Source: Bugulina stolonifera
Taxonomy: Eukaryota > Bryozoa > Gymnolaemata > Cheilostomatida > Bugulidae
DNA: 64,000 nt
Direction of reading: 5' to 3'
Assembly: GCA_935421135.1 (NCBI GenBank)
Contig: OW285197.1
Location: 5,922,850 to 5,986,849 of the forward strand
In this document: positions 1 through 11,889 of the stretch, in pieces
How the letters are laid out: each line of letters starts with the position of its first letter
Numbering within the stretch: the first letter of the stretch is position 1
Program-made: the position numbers and the translations under genes
The notes under the pieces: model-generated
Told to the model about the DNA's origin: nothing
Database searches by the model: none
Seen by the model: the letters and a program-made list of their open reading frames with translations, nothing else

Positions 1-3000
1 ATCTTTTATTCGCAAAATTTTTCATTTCATGCCTTCACTTCCATACTCCCTTGAGGGTGATAGGAATTAGCGCTAGAATAACAAAAAAAAACTCAAAGCA
101 TCACTCATTCTCTATACAATGCATCTGCATAGTGTAGTATTATCATTACATCAATGTCTTTTGAAGAAAACTTTACATGAAAAAATACATGTACGTGTAC
201 GTGTATGTGTACATGTACATGTGAAATGTTAAATAAAACGATGTGACTTGTACTTGCATTTTTTTATTTGTATATAATTATATCCTGTACACTTTTACCT
301 AAAATTGAATAATTTAAAAACTGATGCATTTGGTGCAAATCTAAACGCTGATTGATCTGCTAAAAAAATTACAGAACTGGAAAGAGAAAATGCAGACGGC
401 CCACAAGGAGAAAAGACTGATGTAGATGGTGACCTGATAAATGGAAGCACTAAGGTTCTAACGTCTGCAGCCTCATCTAAATCAGTTAAAACAGGCTTTC
501 CACCAAAAATACGAAGACTTTCTGCAACACAAAGAAAGGTTCAGGAAACTGGGCGCATGTCGGTATTATTGACCTACCACAGAAAATGTTCAACCCTTCA
601 ACAAAATACTGTATCGTAGCGCTCCTTAACATTGGTACTAAACTGACCCTGTGTAGACATTCTGGTTGCCTCATAAGAGAGCTCAGTGAGGATAAGTGCT
701 GTCCTTGAGGTGGCACTGCTGTAACTCAGTGAAAAGTTTGTTTAGTGGTGTCCCTTGTATACTTGTCGATCTAGTAATTAGGGTACGGTGGCCCTCATAT
801 CTAATAACCGCTCCCTGCTGGCCAAGAGGACTGGACTTAATATGGACACAGGGTTGCCACATCGGCGATCGCCTCCCTGTATGGATTGACACTTCGTGTA
901 GGGTTTCTCTACTTCTACTCTGTCACGAGTAATCCTGACAGAATTGTTGGTCACCAGCTGTTGTGTGACTCAGGTCTACCAGCCGATCTGTCAATTTTGT
1001 TCAAATTGACTGTAATATAGACGGCTCTGGTCGGAGCAAAAAGCAGTAAAAAATGGGTTGTGGGCAAAAAGTTCAATTGAGGCAAAAGTTGGAAAAATGT
1101 GCTCCAATGCTCACCGATATGCAAAAACTTGGACAGAGTGTTGCTGCACTCCCCTGATCAGAAAGATGCTTCATTGTAGCTTGAAAGCCTTAGACCCACG
1201 CTCCATGAAAATTAGACACACTAATAAATGTGCATAATAAAGCTATGTATAGTGTCTTTTACAAAGTAGTCACTAGGAACTTGTGAGCCTTGGGCTATTC
1301 ATTGTTAAAATACACAATTAAAATAAGTTATAACCAACAGACCAAAGAACAAAGTTTCCATTGGATATCCAGTACTTCTAAGTATTATATACTGTATTTT
1401 ACTCATGTGTCCAGCGGGTAGTTAACCCACGCTCCATACAAACCAAAGAGAAAAAAAATGCAGTAATGCACTTATTCTAGTGACATAGAAAATTATAGCC
1501 AGACACAAAGCTACATTCACATTGTAACTACATAATATGTATAGTGTGCTTTCACAGGGTTGTAGTTTGTAACATGATTGCTAATAACCAACAGGTTTAA
1601 CTTTTAGTTTAAATTGAAATTTTGATGAAACGAGGAAGCAAGCAATTTCAAAAATTTCTGTGCTTTATCCTCAAGAAACCTACCGTGGCTCCTTGTGGAA
1701 AAAGGAAGAATCAAATAAAATTCATTTCATGACAATAATTATATCCATAACTGGAAAACTTTTTACAGAGGAAAATAGCTCTGAGGACACCACTCTGTTG
1801 AAAAAAAGTAATGACCATTTATATCAACTTCGTGACAAAGAGTGACCAGCTCCAGGCTAGAGACAAAGCAGAGAAAAAACAGCTTTTCAAGCTAAAACAA
1901 TTATAACTGTAAAAAAACAAAAATAGTCAATATGTGCTCTAAGCCCTTAAGTCTGCACTATAGATGTCAGTTTTGCATTTTATAAAAAAATATGCTTTAA
2001 AATTTATATATTACTGTCTACAATTCCTAAAAATAAATTATTTGAGCTGGTATGTGTATACTTTGCTCAGCTGTGAATTTGAGCGGTTTCATAGGTCAAT
2101 TGAGAAAGCCAGAATGAATCCTGCATGCATTTGTAAAACATGCACTGAAAAACTCTTAAAACTGTATTTAGAGACAAGGTCTATAAGCGGAGTAAAAAAG
2201 GTGGAAACCATCGTAAGTCCATCTGAAACAACAGAAAAAGCCAACTTCAGAAATATTTGATAAATATATGGGTACTAACAAAAGAACCCTTATTTGCCTC
2301 AACTCTCTAAACCTATCGACCAGAATTTGCAGATACCCAGTTGTCAAACTAGAAACTTTTTGCCACCAAAATTGTTCATAGGTGACAGAGACGTCTTTCT
2401 TGACAAGGCAATAGGAAATAGGGAGAAAAATAGCACACCTGTGGCTGTTGAGTTACAAAACCTCAGATGTAGAAATATTGCTGCCATAACTGGCACAGAA
2501 ATTGTTTCTGATTTTGAATTTTGTTTTGATTAACTGTAATATACACCACTCTGGTCAGAGCAGAGAGTAGTAAAAATAGGTTGACATTTTAGATCAGAGT
2601 ATTGTGTGCTGTCCTCAAGACACATCACCCAATGGACATAACATAACCCACATACAGCCTAAAGTTAACACCTAAAACTTGAGTGGCTCGACTAACGAAC
2701 ATTCGGATATTTTAAATCCCTCAAGTGGAGTGTATTTTACATCCCCAAATGGGATGATGTGTTTAATCATAGGCGTTGTGCAAATAACTTTAACTGTAAC
2801 TGATCTAATCCTAAGTTTTTCATCGAAGTGATTTATTTTGTATAAATTTTATATTATTAACTGGCTATAGATTTAATATTTCTGCTTTGAATTGAACTAA
2901 ACAACGGCGACTTATACAGCTAAGCGGCAATTCACGTCTAGTAAGCTCCTTAGAGGAAGGCATTATACTGTATGTACCAAGAAATACAGAGACGTAAGTT

Positions 3001-3623
3001 GGTTAAACTAGGCAGCGCCAGCCTACATAGATCGTCGGAGTTTTTATATAACTTTGTTTAATTGCATTACATTAGTATCTCATTTGTTGTAATTTTTCTA
3101 AACCAATTGTTTTACTTTATCAGATAAAATAGATTTATTAATATACCCACCAACTGATTTCTCGTTACAGTAGGAAGAGCCAGTTTTGTCATTCAAATTT
3201 GTTATTTATCTTGTCGGGTACTTGATCCTGAGTACTACCATTACACTGCTACAATAGAACCACACGTATATACCTATAAACTGAATTGAAATATTCTGAA
3301 ACTGTTATTTGTAGAGATTATACAGATTTACATAAATACATACATGCATGCAAATAGCCGGAATTATCTTCCCTCTCAAGTATCTCATCTAAATTGAAGT
3401 AATATGTTGTGCATTGGGATTAATTTAAAATAAAGAATTATCCTCTCTTTTTGAAAATCATAATGCACAGTATTATTGATTGATAACATCTCGATCTCAA
3501 ATTTATATCCACCAAAAGTTAATTGTCATCATTACTACCTATATAATGATCTATACATACACATAATATCCTTTCTATATAAACCACACATAGATAACAC
3601 TATATAAATTGTATGTTTAGAAC
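1..3623. other. Gene-free stretch with possible degraded coding fragments
   Basis: I see no gene I can support here. The stretch from about 351 to 619 on the plus strand stays open and is preceded by an acceptor-like ttacag, so it may be a last exon or a relic; its hydrophilic product is not recognisable. Two short segments near 1009-1060 and 2532-2580 resemble each other (both contain ctctggtc and agcagtaaaaa-like text), which suggests an old duplicated repeat. Short open frames near 1964-2260 and 2294-2533 lack recognisable motifs. Confidence 0.4.
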
Positions 3624-3686
3624 ATCATCCCATACACACAAAAATAATATATATAATATATATTATTTTTGTGTGTATGGGATGAT
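3624..3686. repeat. Perfect 63-bp palindrome
   Basis: Two 31-bp arms around one central base; the outer part of each arm carries atcatcccatac or its complement, and the inner part is TA-rich. It would form a stable hairpin. It could be a foldback repeat or a snap-back artefact; no target duplication is visible. Confidence 0.8.
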
Positions 3687-6380
3687 ATACATGTATTATA
3701 TAATATCGATCTATACACCATTACATAATAATATCTGCATTTTAAATCCCGACAATAATTATAATCATGTCGAGTGAATATCTCTATAAGAAGTAGTAAG
3801 GCTAGATTCTAGCAGACTTTGCCAAAAGTCTAACAATCCTAATAAAATTGTTCATGCAGACTGCATAGGGCTACAAGTTGTACTAATGCTCAAAGGCTAA
3901 TATTGAATTACTGTTTAACAGTCAATATAATGATACCCATGTCCACTTACAACTACAACATAATTACTTAAAACAGTTACCTGTAAGTCCCAAAGCAACC
4001 GGCAAGAGACATGGCTATCAGTAGCAGAATCTCCAGTGACACCAGTCAGTAAGAAGTCCACTACCACACTGGGGGGTCTTCAGCACAGTAAGGCTATGCT
4101 ACAATCAAAATGGTATTCCTGCGGTAGTACTTCAGTGATAGCTAACAGCTTGTTTGAAAGGTCCCACATTCTATTAGTAGGAATTGTACATGTAGACAGG
4201 ATATCATGTGATACCAAAATAATGATGGATGACTGTGTAGCTACATGGAGCTACTTGCCACTTATAATTCTATGCACAGTGCTTACCACTAATTAATGAT
4301 ATACTCTGACAGCTGTGGCCACAATTCAATTAGTATTAACTCTGTAACTAGTAATTAGTAGGCATTATCTGTAACTGGCAACTGAAGTTTGGTGTGGTTA
4401 GGCACTATCATCTTAATTAGCCTTATACACTGTAATATGGGAACACATGCTACATAAAAATGTACATGTATTAATAGTGACATGCTACTTCAAAGGCAAG
4501 TTTGTGTATTGTTTGTATGGTAGCTGTAGATACAATGTATTTGTAAAACTAGAAGTACAACTTGAATTCCTCACAGTCTAACATTGAACAGATGACTTCA
4601 TCCAGCCACTGGGAATATAGAACTACTGCAAAGCTATTTAGTATCCATATAATATTAACCAGGATGTTGCTGAGATATCCTTGATGTCTATCATTTTGGT
4701 TGCTTGTCATATCACTGTGATTTTAAAAAGAATCCACCATCTTGCCTCAACACTGTAGCTGGCATAAACTACCAGACAATATTTGAACCATAGTGACAAT
4801 AGAGCAGTAATCACACAGCCTACCTGTTATTATAGTAGCTATTACTGCAATCCTCCAAGTACTGCATAAACATCTTTCCATTGGCCATTAATTTCCTGTG
4901 AAAGAAATAATAAGCATAGGTTGAGATTACATAACAACCCAATGCATGTATATTGTATACTCAGGCTAGCACACATTCTATCATTCCTCTTATAATAATA
5001 CAATAATATCATCCTATAACTACAATTGTGGGATAATAATTACCATGATTTATGCTCATGGTTACAACAGGTAGTCAGTAGACACAATGGCACCAACTGC
5101 TATTCACTTGCAAACAACCACATTCATTTACTTCCAAGTAGATTACTCAAACACAAACAAGGGGACAGATGTTATTCTACTCTATTAGCCTGACAAAAAA
5201 TGTCAGATAACACAGTTTTAGTAGATGCACTACCCTGCATTTTGCCCATGTAAAAACTAGATTATCACTATCTGCCAGTTTGGGTAGGCATCATGTCATG
5301 CATTGCAAGGTTATTTTCATGATGACCTACTGCACAAAGGATCTACCAGATATAAATAATAAAAAGCATCATATTAATGTCATTATGTCAGGTGATTATG
5401 TTATAAATTGTCAATAGATTTCAAAAGAATAATAACACAATAGTGTACTGTACCTACTCATAAGTTCAGACACAAAGGTGCTGGAATTGCCTACTTTTGT
5501 ATGCATTGCATTGCATGGTTTGAACATCTGCTTGTTCACGTCTCAAAACTCCATCTTAACCATCATCTCAGTTGGGTCTGTCTACAAAGACAATCACATA
5601 AGTTGTACAACAGATTGATCTCTAATGCAGTATTACATGTACATGTAGATTAGATAGTGTGCGGTTTATAGACTGGAGGCAGAGAGGTCAGTTAAAACTC
5701 CCACACATTATAAAATATGTCGTTGCATAGGTAAAGAGACATTTCAAAAATGTCAGTTAGAAACGGAGTGTTTCGGAAAAGTTCTATTATACACATAATT
5801 ATGAGTGTATCAATACACATTCCCCATTATAATGCAGTCAAACAGGTAAACAACAGAAAATTAACAAAGTTTTAATTGAAAACAATGCCTAGTGTTTATC
5901 CTAATTTAATAAGTATACAAAAGTAGCCTACATGTATTATTGAACTTGAAAAATTACTACAATTTGAAATTTGCTGTTGTTGACAGCCATACTTCTTGCT
6001 ATACATTCAGACTCCAGATTACATAGTCATATACATGTAGATGTAGATACAGCTTATTTAGATGCCAATACTAGGTAGTAAACATACATGTAAGGTGGTA
6101 GTTGTACTCACATTGTACAGTTACAGCTCAGCTAGTTCTAGCCTCTGGTGCAGGGATGATGTGTCTCAGTCAAGTGAGAAGCCTATCAGCTACTGATCAA
6201 CGATTCTAGCTCTAATCAGGGAACAAGTGACTTGATTGGCGCTTCTTTAATACGGACCCACTTGATTGGCTGTAGTCTAGTAGAGTCAAATAAGTTGATA
6301 GGCTGGATAGAGCTACCTATTCAAGGTTGACTGATTTCTTAGCTTGATATTGTATCATTGTACTATTCTAGTTTCTATTC
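3687..6380. other. Gene-free stretch
   Basis: AT-rich DNA without an open frame that shows a recognisable motif or convincing splice sites. The open frame at 4036-4296 has no supporting feature. Confidence 0.4.
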
Positions 6381-6848
6381 GGGGGGGGGGGGGGGGGGGT
6401 TCGCAATCTTTTGTAGCCTAAGTACCCCTTGGCAGTCACGTAGTAAACAACGTACCCCTCTGTAAAAGTGTGTTTAAAATCAAGGATATCTTTAGTTTAA
6501 TTCGATTAATACTACATGTACATGTATATACATTATCAAAATGGTAAATAAATGGAGTATGGTATGAAATTTTTATTTATCAATTAGTTAATGATAACTA
6601 TGCAATGCAATGTAACTTTCATGGATTGTAGTGTTTTATGGCTTTCACACTGGTTTAGCTCAACTTTATTTGCATCAGTCAGCCATTTGATGTTCAGTTC
6701 AGTAATAGATAATGATATAATTCATAATTGATAGTCTGTAACTGAAAATCACTGTTAAAAATGTATTAAGTTGAGAACTTGTTTTGTACCCCCTAGATTT
6801 CTAAAATGTACCCCTGGGGGTACATGTACCCTATGCTGAGAACCCCTG
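6381..6848. mobile_element. hAT-type MITE with G-expanded end
   Basis: The right end reads tgctgagaacccctg; its complement begins caggggttctca, the usual start of many hAT ends. The left end reads ggggttcgcaatcttttg after a run of 19 G (6381-6399), so the terminal G tract appears to have expanded. Both ends contain gtacccc motifs, as subterminal repeats of this class often do. About 470 bp, no coding capacity. No clean 8-bp target duplication is visible, so the exact left border is uncertain. Confidence 0.5.
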
Positions 6849-6880
6849 TAAACTATTCTATGACTGTATTGAAGTCCACA

Positions 6881-7008
6881 GGAGTGCCTCAGGATGCATT
6901 GAAGGGCATAGGAATGTGTTGGAGTGCCTCAGAATATATCACAGTGCATAGGAATGCATTGGAGTACATTGGAAGGCTTATGATTGCATTGGAGTGCACA
7001 TATTCTGA
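6881..7008. repeat. Degenerate tandem repeat, about 20-bp period
   Basis: Repeated variants of ggagtgcctcagaatgcat and cataggaatgcattggagt, imperfect in length and sequence. No function apparent. Confidence 0.5.
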
Positions 7009-7377
7009 TGAATAATGATGCTATTGTGATTAATTTATGCACCAAAAGATAGCTTAGGAACTAATCCTTCATCCTATACATTTTATATTAGGGGTATTCC
7101 AGTACTCCACCCACTAGTCATAGTTGCAGGTTTTTTTCTGATTTCTGTTGACCTGGCAAACGGATTACACTAATTACTTTACAATGAGTGGCTTATGCCA
7201 GAGTATTATGACTGCAGAAGAAATGTTATTGCCAGTTTTGATAACAAAAGTAATGGCAGCTGTAAACTGGCTAGTTGTAGTAAAGTTCTAGCGGTTTATG
7301 CATGTAGGCCTACTGGTAAAACTCTAGCAGTGTGAGTGTATGGTAATTACTCGTATAAGAAGTGCATGTATTGTAGT

Positions 7378-7979
7378 CAGAGATGTGTGCAAGTTTTATT
7401 TTGGAAACTCAAGTTTCCATGGCCAACTCTTAGTTGTGACTCTTCAAGTTACAATTCAATTCTTTCAGTGACAGATCAAAACTTTCAAGTTACGAGTTAA
7501 ATATTTACGTGTCCCCAGAAACTCAAGTTTTTGTCAAGTTATCCAAGTTAACTACAAGCAAGTTTCAATTCAATTCTTTTCTTGTTTAACTCGAGTCTTT
7601 ATGTAGAGTTATTGAGTTATTATTTAGCTTATAGTGAAATGTTGTTAGGAAATGGTGTTAAAAGTTCAAATTTCAAAGCAAAATGTCTCAGTTTTAGTGC
7701 AAAATGTGTTATAATTGTGGTTGTGGTTGGTGGTTATAACTGTGGTTATTTCCATTCATTACAATTCACAGCTGCCCAATGAAAACTCCAGTTATTGAAC
7801 ACTTCAACATATAATGATGTGCAAGTTGAGAGTCTTTGATCATAGCCATAATTGAATTACAATTCAAGTTACAAGTTTTTGACAGCTGTATAATCAAGTT
7901 ACGAGTCTTTATAATAAGCCATAGAATGTTGCTTGAATTAACTCGAGTGAGAGTCTTTAACTCGAGTCTGGCATCTCTG
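7378..7979. mobile_element. hAT-type MITE (602 bp) with 8-bp target duplication
   Basis: Ends are cagagatg and catctctg (8-bp inverted repeat), and attgtagt occurs directly on both sides (7370-7377 and 7980-7987), the 8-bp duplication expected of hAT transposition. The interior is filled with caagtt and actcgagt motifs in both orientations. No transposase reading frame, so it is non-autonomous. Confidence 0.75.
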
Positions 7980-8343
7980 ATTGTAGTACAGTCATGTAGG
8001 TGTGTGTAATATCTAGAAAAGGATGAGATAAAGATCAAGTATGCTATCTTCCAAGCCTGATACAGCTGGTTGCCATTACCTTGATATAGCTACTACAATG
8101 TAGCTGTCAGCCAAGTTTGGGATACACGAGAGAAAAACTCCCATAATACTGAAACAGACCTTGCTTCTAAATTTTTCTGTCTACCCCTCCAAAGGCCATC
8201 ATACATGTACATGACAAGTTGGGCTGATATCAAAGAAGAAGATTACTTTGTCATGATAAGGCAAAAGACTGAGCCACCTAAAACTTCTTTGACAATGAAC
8301 TGTCTGTTGTGGGCACAGTTTTCAGTTAGTTGTAAACTAACCT

Positions 8344-8466
8344 TGTTATAGATTAGTATATAGCTGTACGTAGCTTGCTAACTTTAATAGCTGTAGCCTA
8401 TGTAGCTTGTTAACTTGTGCTGTACAAAGTGGTCACTTAATAAATGCCATCAACAAAGATAAGACA
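8344..8466 (+). repeat. 5' LTR of Gypsy element
   Basis: 123 bp, begins TG and ends CA, identical to 11739-11861. Unusually short for a Gypsy LTR. It is immediately followed by tggcgtcgtagacagg, which starts with the TGG expected of a tRNA primer-binding site. Confidence 0.93.
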
Positions 8467-8484
8467 TGGCGTCGTAGACAGGAT
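8467..8484 (+). promoter_or_regulatory. Putative tRNA primer-binding site
   Basis: The sequence directly abutting the 5' LTR begins tggcgtcgtagacagg. TGG pairs with the CCA end of a tRNA. Which tRNA is used cannot be told without the host tRNA set. Confidence 0.6.
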
Positions 8485-8539
8485 CAAGAAAGTTTGGTTG
8501 GAAATATATTATTTATAAGTACTTAAACAAAGGCTGACA

Positions 8540-11083
8540 ATGGCTGGAATAAACCTTCCTAAAGGTTTGGACTTTACTAATGCTAGAAGCAACTGGGATG
8601 CTTGGAAAAATAGATTTGAGAGATATAGAATGGCCAGTGGACTTATGGATAAGAGTGCAGAACAGCAAGTGAATGTGCTATTATACGTGATGGGGGAAGA
8701 GGCAGAGTCAATATATAATCAACTCACCATAAGAGCTCAGAAGGTGGAAGATGGTACACCAGTTGCTGCCGATAACATCTACGTACGGACCTTAGAAGCA
8801 TTTGATGGTTATTTTAATCCCCAAGAAAATATGGTACACTACAAAATCATGTTTAGCTCACGCAAACAATCTAGTAAAGAATCTAATGAACAATTTATTA
8901 GAGAAGTATATGAGCTGGCAGCCAAGTGTTGTTGGATTGAAGAAGTTAAACAGGATATGATTAGGACAAGACTGTTAGCAGGAATGAATGATAAGGCACT
9001 CTCTCGAGAGTTACAGTTAAAAGCTGATTTAACATTAGACAACATTAAGTTGGCTATGAGATTAAAGGAAATCATCTTATATAATCAGAAATGTGAGATA
9101 GATGAGGCTGTTGGAGCAGTAGCTGAGCTAGCAATTCACCATGTATCCAAGAGAAACAACTACAAAGATGAGAGCCCGATGTCCCAAAAGTCCCTGGGGC
9201 AGGGCAGTCAGTGGGCAGAAGCAGAAGGTAAAGATGGCAGACATGCAGGACTCAGGAGCAGACATGGACAGTTTACTAATAATGCAGCTAAGTCTAATTA
9301 TTTAAATGAGTGTCATTACTGCGGGCTTAAGCATTTAAAAGGACAATGCCCCGCTTATAACAAATGTTGCAAATCATGTAATAAGTTCAATCATTTTGCT
9401 AGGGTGTGTAAAGCAAACTCTAGTAATCAGGCACTTGCAGTTGAAGTGCAGGATAGTGAAGACTGTACTGAATCAGATAGCCCAAAATATTTTAGAGTTA
9501 ATTGTATTTTTCCTAACAATAGTTCACGTAAGGTAGATAGTGAGTGGATAATAGATGTATTTGTTAAGGGTGTGCCACACCAAGCCAAGGTAGACACGGG
9601 AGCCGAAGTAAATGTGATGTCAGTGCAAAATTTAAAAAAATTGGGCGTTCATACAGTGGTGCGCTCCAAAGCTATGTTGTCAGGGTATTCAGGGTATAAC
9701 ATACCAGTTTTGGGTAAAGTACAATTGCCGGTGGCTTTGCCGGGGACGGTAGGTGGTGGGCCGGGGTCCGTGTTGGCTCAGTTTTACATAATCAAGCGGT
9801 CGGCTGCTACTCTATTGAGCCTACAAACTAGTAGGGAGTTAGGATTGTTACCTAGTTACAATCTTGCAGAAATTACACATAGTGAGGAGATAGCACATAT
9901 TCTAGATCAAAATGCGGAAGTGTTTGAGGGATTGGGTAAGTACAAGAAAACAGTGTCACTACAACTGAAGCCAGGGGCTATTCCTAAGGCATTACCTACC
10001 AAGCATATTCCTTCAATGGTTAGGAGTAAACTAAAAGATGAATTAGCTAATTTAGAACAAAAAGGCATTATTTGCAGGGACAACGAGCCAGCAGAGTGGC
10101 TGTCGCCAATAGTAATTGTTAGCAAACTCAATGGTGATATACGAATTTGTTTAAACCCGCAACATCTGAACTCTCAGCTAGTTAGGTCTCAGTGTATTCT
10201 CCCTACTACGGCAGAAATATTTTCCCGGATAGCGGGATCCTGCTACTTTAGCACTTTAGATGCTAAACAGGGTTTTCACCAAGTGCCACTAGATGAGAAT
10301 TCATCTAGATTGGTTGGATTTATCACACCTTATGGTAAGTACCGTTATTTGAGATTACCCATGGGCATTAGTGTGGCTCCAGAGCTGTTCCACCAATTGA
10401 TGACTAATACATTAGCAGATGTGCCAGGGGTGGAGGTCTTCATTGACGACATCCTGGTACATGGCCAGTCACTTAGCGAACATAACAGTAGGCTTAAACA
10501 AGTTTTGATGAAATTAAGGCAGGTTGGTATCACACTCAATAAAGACAAAAGTAAGATAGGCAAAGGCCAGGTAGACTTTTTAGGTCACAAATTGACAGCT
10601 GATGGTATACAACCACAGCAAGGTAAGCTAGATGCCATCAAGCACATGATGGTGCCACAAGACAAAAAAGAATTAGAGAGCTATTTGGGGTTTGTGGCAT
10701 ATTTGGCCAAATTCATTAAGAATCTTTCAGAACTGACCTTACCATTGCGTCAGGTGTGTAGGAAAGGGGTGCTGTTTCAATGGGAACAACCACAACGAGA
10801 GGCCTTTGAAAAAATTAAGCAAACTATACTCAATGCACCTGTCTTAGCATATTTTGACCCAGAAAATCCAATTACTATTTCCTCTGATGCTAGTGCTCAC
10901 AGTCTGGGGGCTGTGCTACTTCAAAATGATAGGCCAGTTGAGTTTGCTGCTAGGTCTTTAACAGAAACTCAACAAAATTATTCTCAGATAGAAAAGGAGT
11001 TAATGGCAATAGTATTTGCATGTAAGCGTTTTAAATATTATATTTGGGGAAGCGTAAGTGTGGTAGAGAGAAACCTCCTTTGA
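8540..11083 (+). CDS. Gag-Pol polyprotein (gag, protease, RT, truncated RNase H)
   Basis: An 847-aa single-frame Gag-Pol of a Ty3/Gypsy retrotransposon, similar in style to the K02A2.6-like group. Order: gag-like region (about 1-250); two zinc knuckles (about 257-291, CHYCGLKH...C and CKSCNKFNHFARVC); aspartic protease with DTGA near 352; reverse transcriptase about 515-690 with the first catalytic Asp in STLDAKQGF and the FIDD variant of the YxDD box near 633; RNase H beginning near 775 (SSDAS, then EKEL). RNase H stops shortly after KRFKYYIWG, where Gypsy proteins normally run on through integrase. The last residues come from the out-of-frame deletion junction near 11050. The ATG at 8540 is the first in the frame and follows the primer-binding site by about 55 bp. 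Enzymes may fold, but integration would need help in trans. Confidence 0.9.
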   Translation: MAGINLPKGLDFTNARSNWDAWKNRFERYRMASGLMDKSAEQQVNVLLYVMGEEAESIYNQLTIRAQKVEDGTPVAADNIYVRTLEAFDGYFNPQENMVHYKIMFSSRKQSSKESNEQFIREVYELAAKCCWIEEVKQDMIRTRLLAGMNDKALSRELQLKADLTLDNIKLAMRLKEIILYNQKCEIDEAVGAVAELAIHHVSKRNNYKDESPMSQKSLGQGSQWAEAEGKDGRHAGLRSRHGQFTNNAAKSNYLNECHYCGLKHLKGQCPAYNKCCKSCNKFNHFARVCKANSSNQALAVEVQDSEDCTESDSPKYFRVNCIFPNNSSRKVDSEWIIDVFVKGVPHQAKVDTGAEVNVMSVQNLKKLGVHTVVRSKAMLSGYSGYNIPVLGKVQLPVALPGTVGGGPGSVLAQFYIIKRSAATLLSLQTSRELGLLPSYNLAEITHSEEIAHILDQNAEVFEGLGKYKKTVSLQLKPGAIPKALPTKHIPSMVRSKLKDELANLEQKGIICRDNEPAEWLSPIVIVSKLNGDIRICLNPQHLNSQLVRSQCILPTTAEIFSRIAGSCYFSTLDAKQGFHQVPLDENSSRLVGFITPYGKYRYLRLPMGISVAPELFHQLMTNTLADVPGVEVFIDDILVHGQSLSEHNSRLKQVLMKLRQVGITLNKDKSKIGKGQVDFLGHKLTADGIQPQQGKLDAIKHMMVPQDKKELESYLGFVAYLAKFIKNLSELTLPLRQVCRKGVLFQWEQPQREAFEKIKQTILNAPVLAYFDPENPITISSDASAHSLGAVLLQNDRPVEFAARSLTETQQNYSQIEKELMAIVFACKRFKYYIWGSVSVVERNLL

Positions 11084-11511
11084 ATGTAGGACAAAATTGT
11101 TACTTTAAAACAAGTAAAGGCAAATGGATACCAGGTAGGGTAGAGAATATAGAAAGTCCAAGATCATATATGATAAACACACCAAGTGGAAACACATTTA
11201 GGCGAAATAGAGTGGACATTCGGCCTAGCTTGGTTGGCGACCCTCGGGGTGGTCCTCCGGCACCACAGGTTGTGGGAGGGGCACTGGAGGTTGAGCCGGA
11301 TGTTCCTGGGGCTGGCACGGGGTTGGGTCCGGCACCGGGTGGTCCTGGGGCAAGGGATCCAGCAGAGAATGTACAAAATGAGGGCATTTTGCATGCAGGT
11401 ATTTCAGCAGGGAATGAAATCAGGGTATCTGACAGGGTAGGCTTGGAGAGGACTACTCGTAGTGGGCGGCAGGTACGATTACCTGCAAAATATGCAGATT
11501 ATGAGATGTAG
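11044..11511 (+). pseudogene. Orphaned Pol C-terminal segment
   Basis: About 155 codons, in a different frame from the upstream ORF and overlapping its end. The text VGQNCYFKTSKGKWIPGRV, followed by a SYMINTPSGNTFRRNR block, is the small SH3-like tail that follows integrase in Gypsy polyproteins, and is followed by a Pro/Gly-rich tail. It lacks the HHCC finger and DDE core, so it is a remnant created by the internal deletion. The listed ATG is arbitrary; translation on its own is not expected. Confidence 0.75.
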
Positions 11512-11722
11512 GAGCTCACTGGGTGTAGCTTGGCTTGTAGTGGTTGCACCAATTTATTTATTGATATTATTATTATGAGTGGTAGTAGTATTTCTGTTCC
11601 ATGTTCACTGTCCAGTAGTTACAAGTTATACTGAAGTTTAATGAATTGTCTATGTATGTATTATATCGAATTGTCTATGTCTTTAAATGTACTGTAGTCT
11701 TTTATAATTTGTCCGTTTATTC

Positions 11723-11738
11723 AAGGAAAAAAGGGTGA
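11723..11738 (+). promoter_or_regulatory. Polypurine tract before 3' LTR
   Basis: aaggaaaaaagggtga lies directly before the TG that opens the 3' LTR, the position and composition expected for the plus-strand priming tract. Confidence 0.7.
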
Positions 11739-11861
11739 TGTTATAGATTAGTATATAGCTGTACGTAGCTTGCTAACTTTAATAGCTGTAGCCTATGTAG
11801 CTTGTTAACTTGTGCTGTACAAAGTGGTCACTTAATAAATGCCATCAACAAAGATAAGACA
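11739..11861 (+). repeat. 3' LTR of Gypsy element
   Basis: Identical to the 5' LTR over 123 bp. It contains aataaa near 11834, a plausible polyadenylation signal. The target duplication aacct follows at 11862. Confidence 0.93.
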
Positions 11862-11889
11862 AACCTGTTTTTGCTTCAAGTACTAGTTT

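Larger units (their letters stand above)
8344..11861 (+). mobile_element. Internally deleted Ty3/Gypsy LTR retrotransposon
   Basis: A 3518-bp element bounded by identical 123-bp LTRs and a 5-bp target duplication (aacct at 8339-8343 and 11862-11866). It keeps gag, protease, reverse transcriptase and the start of RNase H in one open frame, then jumps directly to the region normally found after the integrase core. The rest of RNase H and the integrase catalytic core are missing, so it cannot be autonomous. Identical LTRs mean that insertion was recent, after the deletion or nearly so. Confidence 0.93.
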
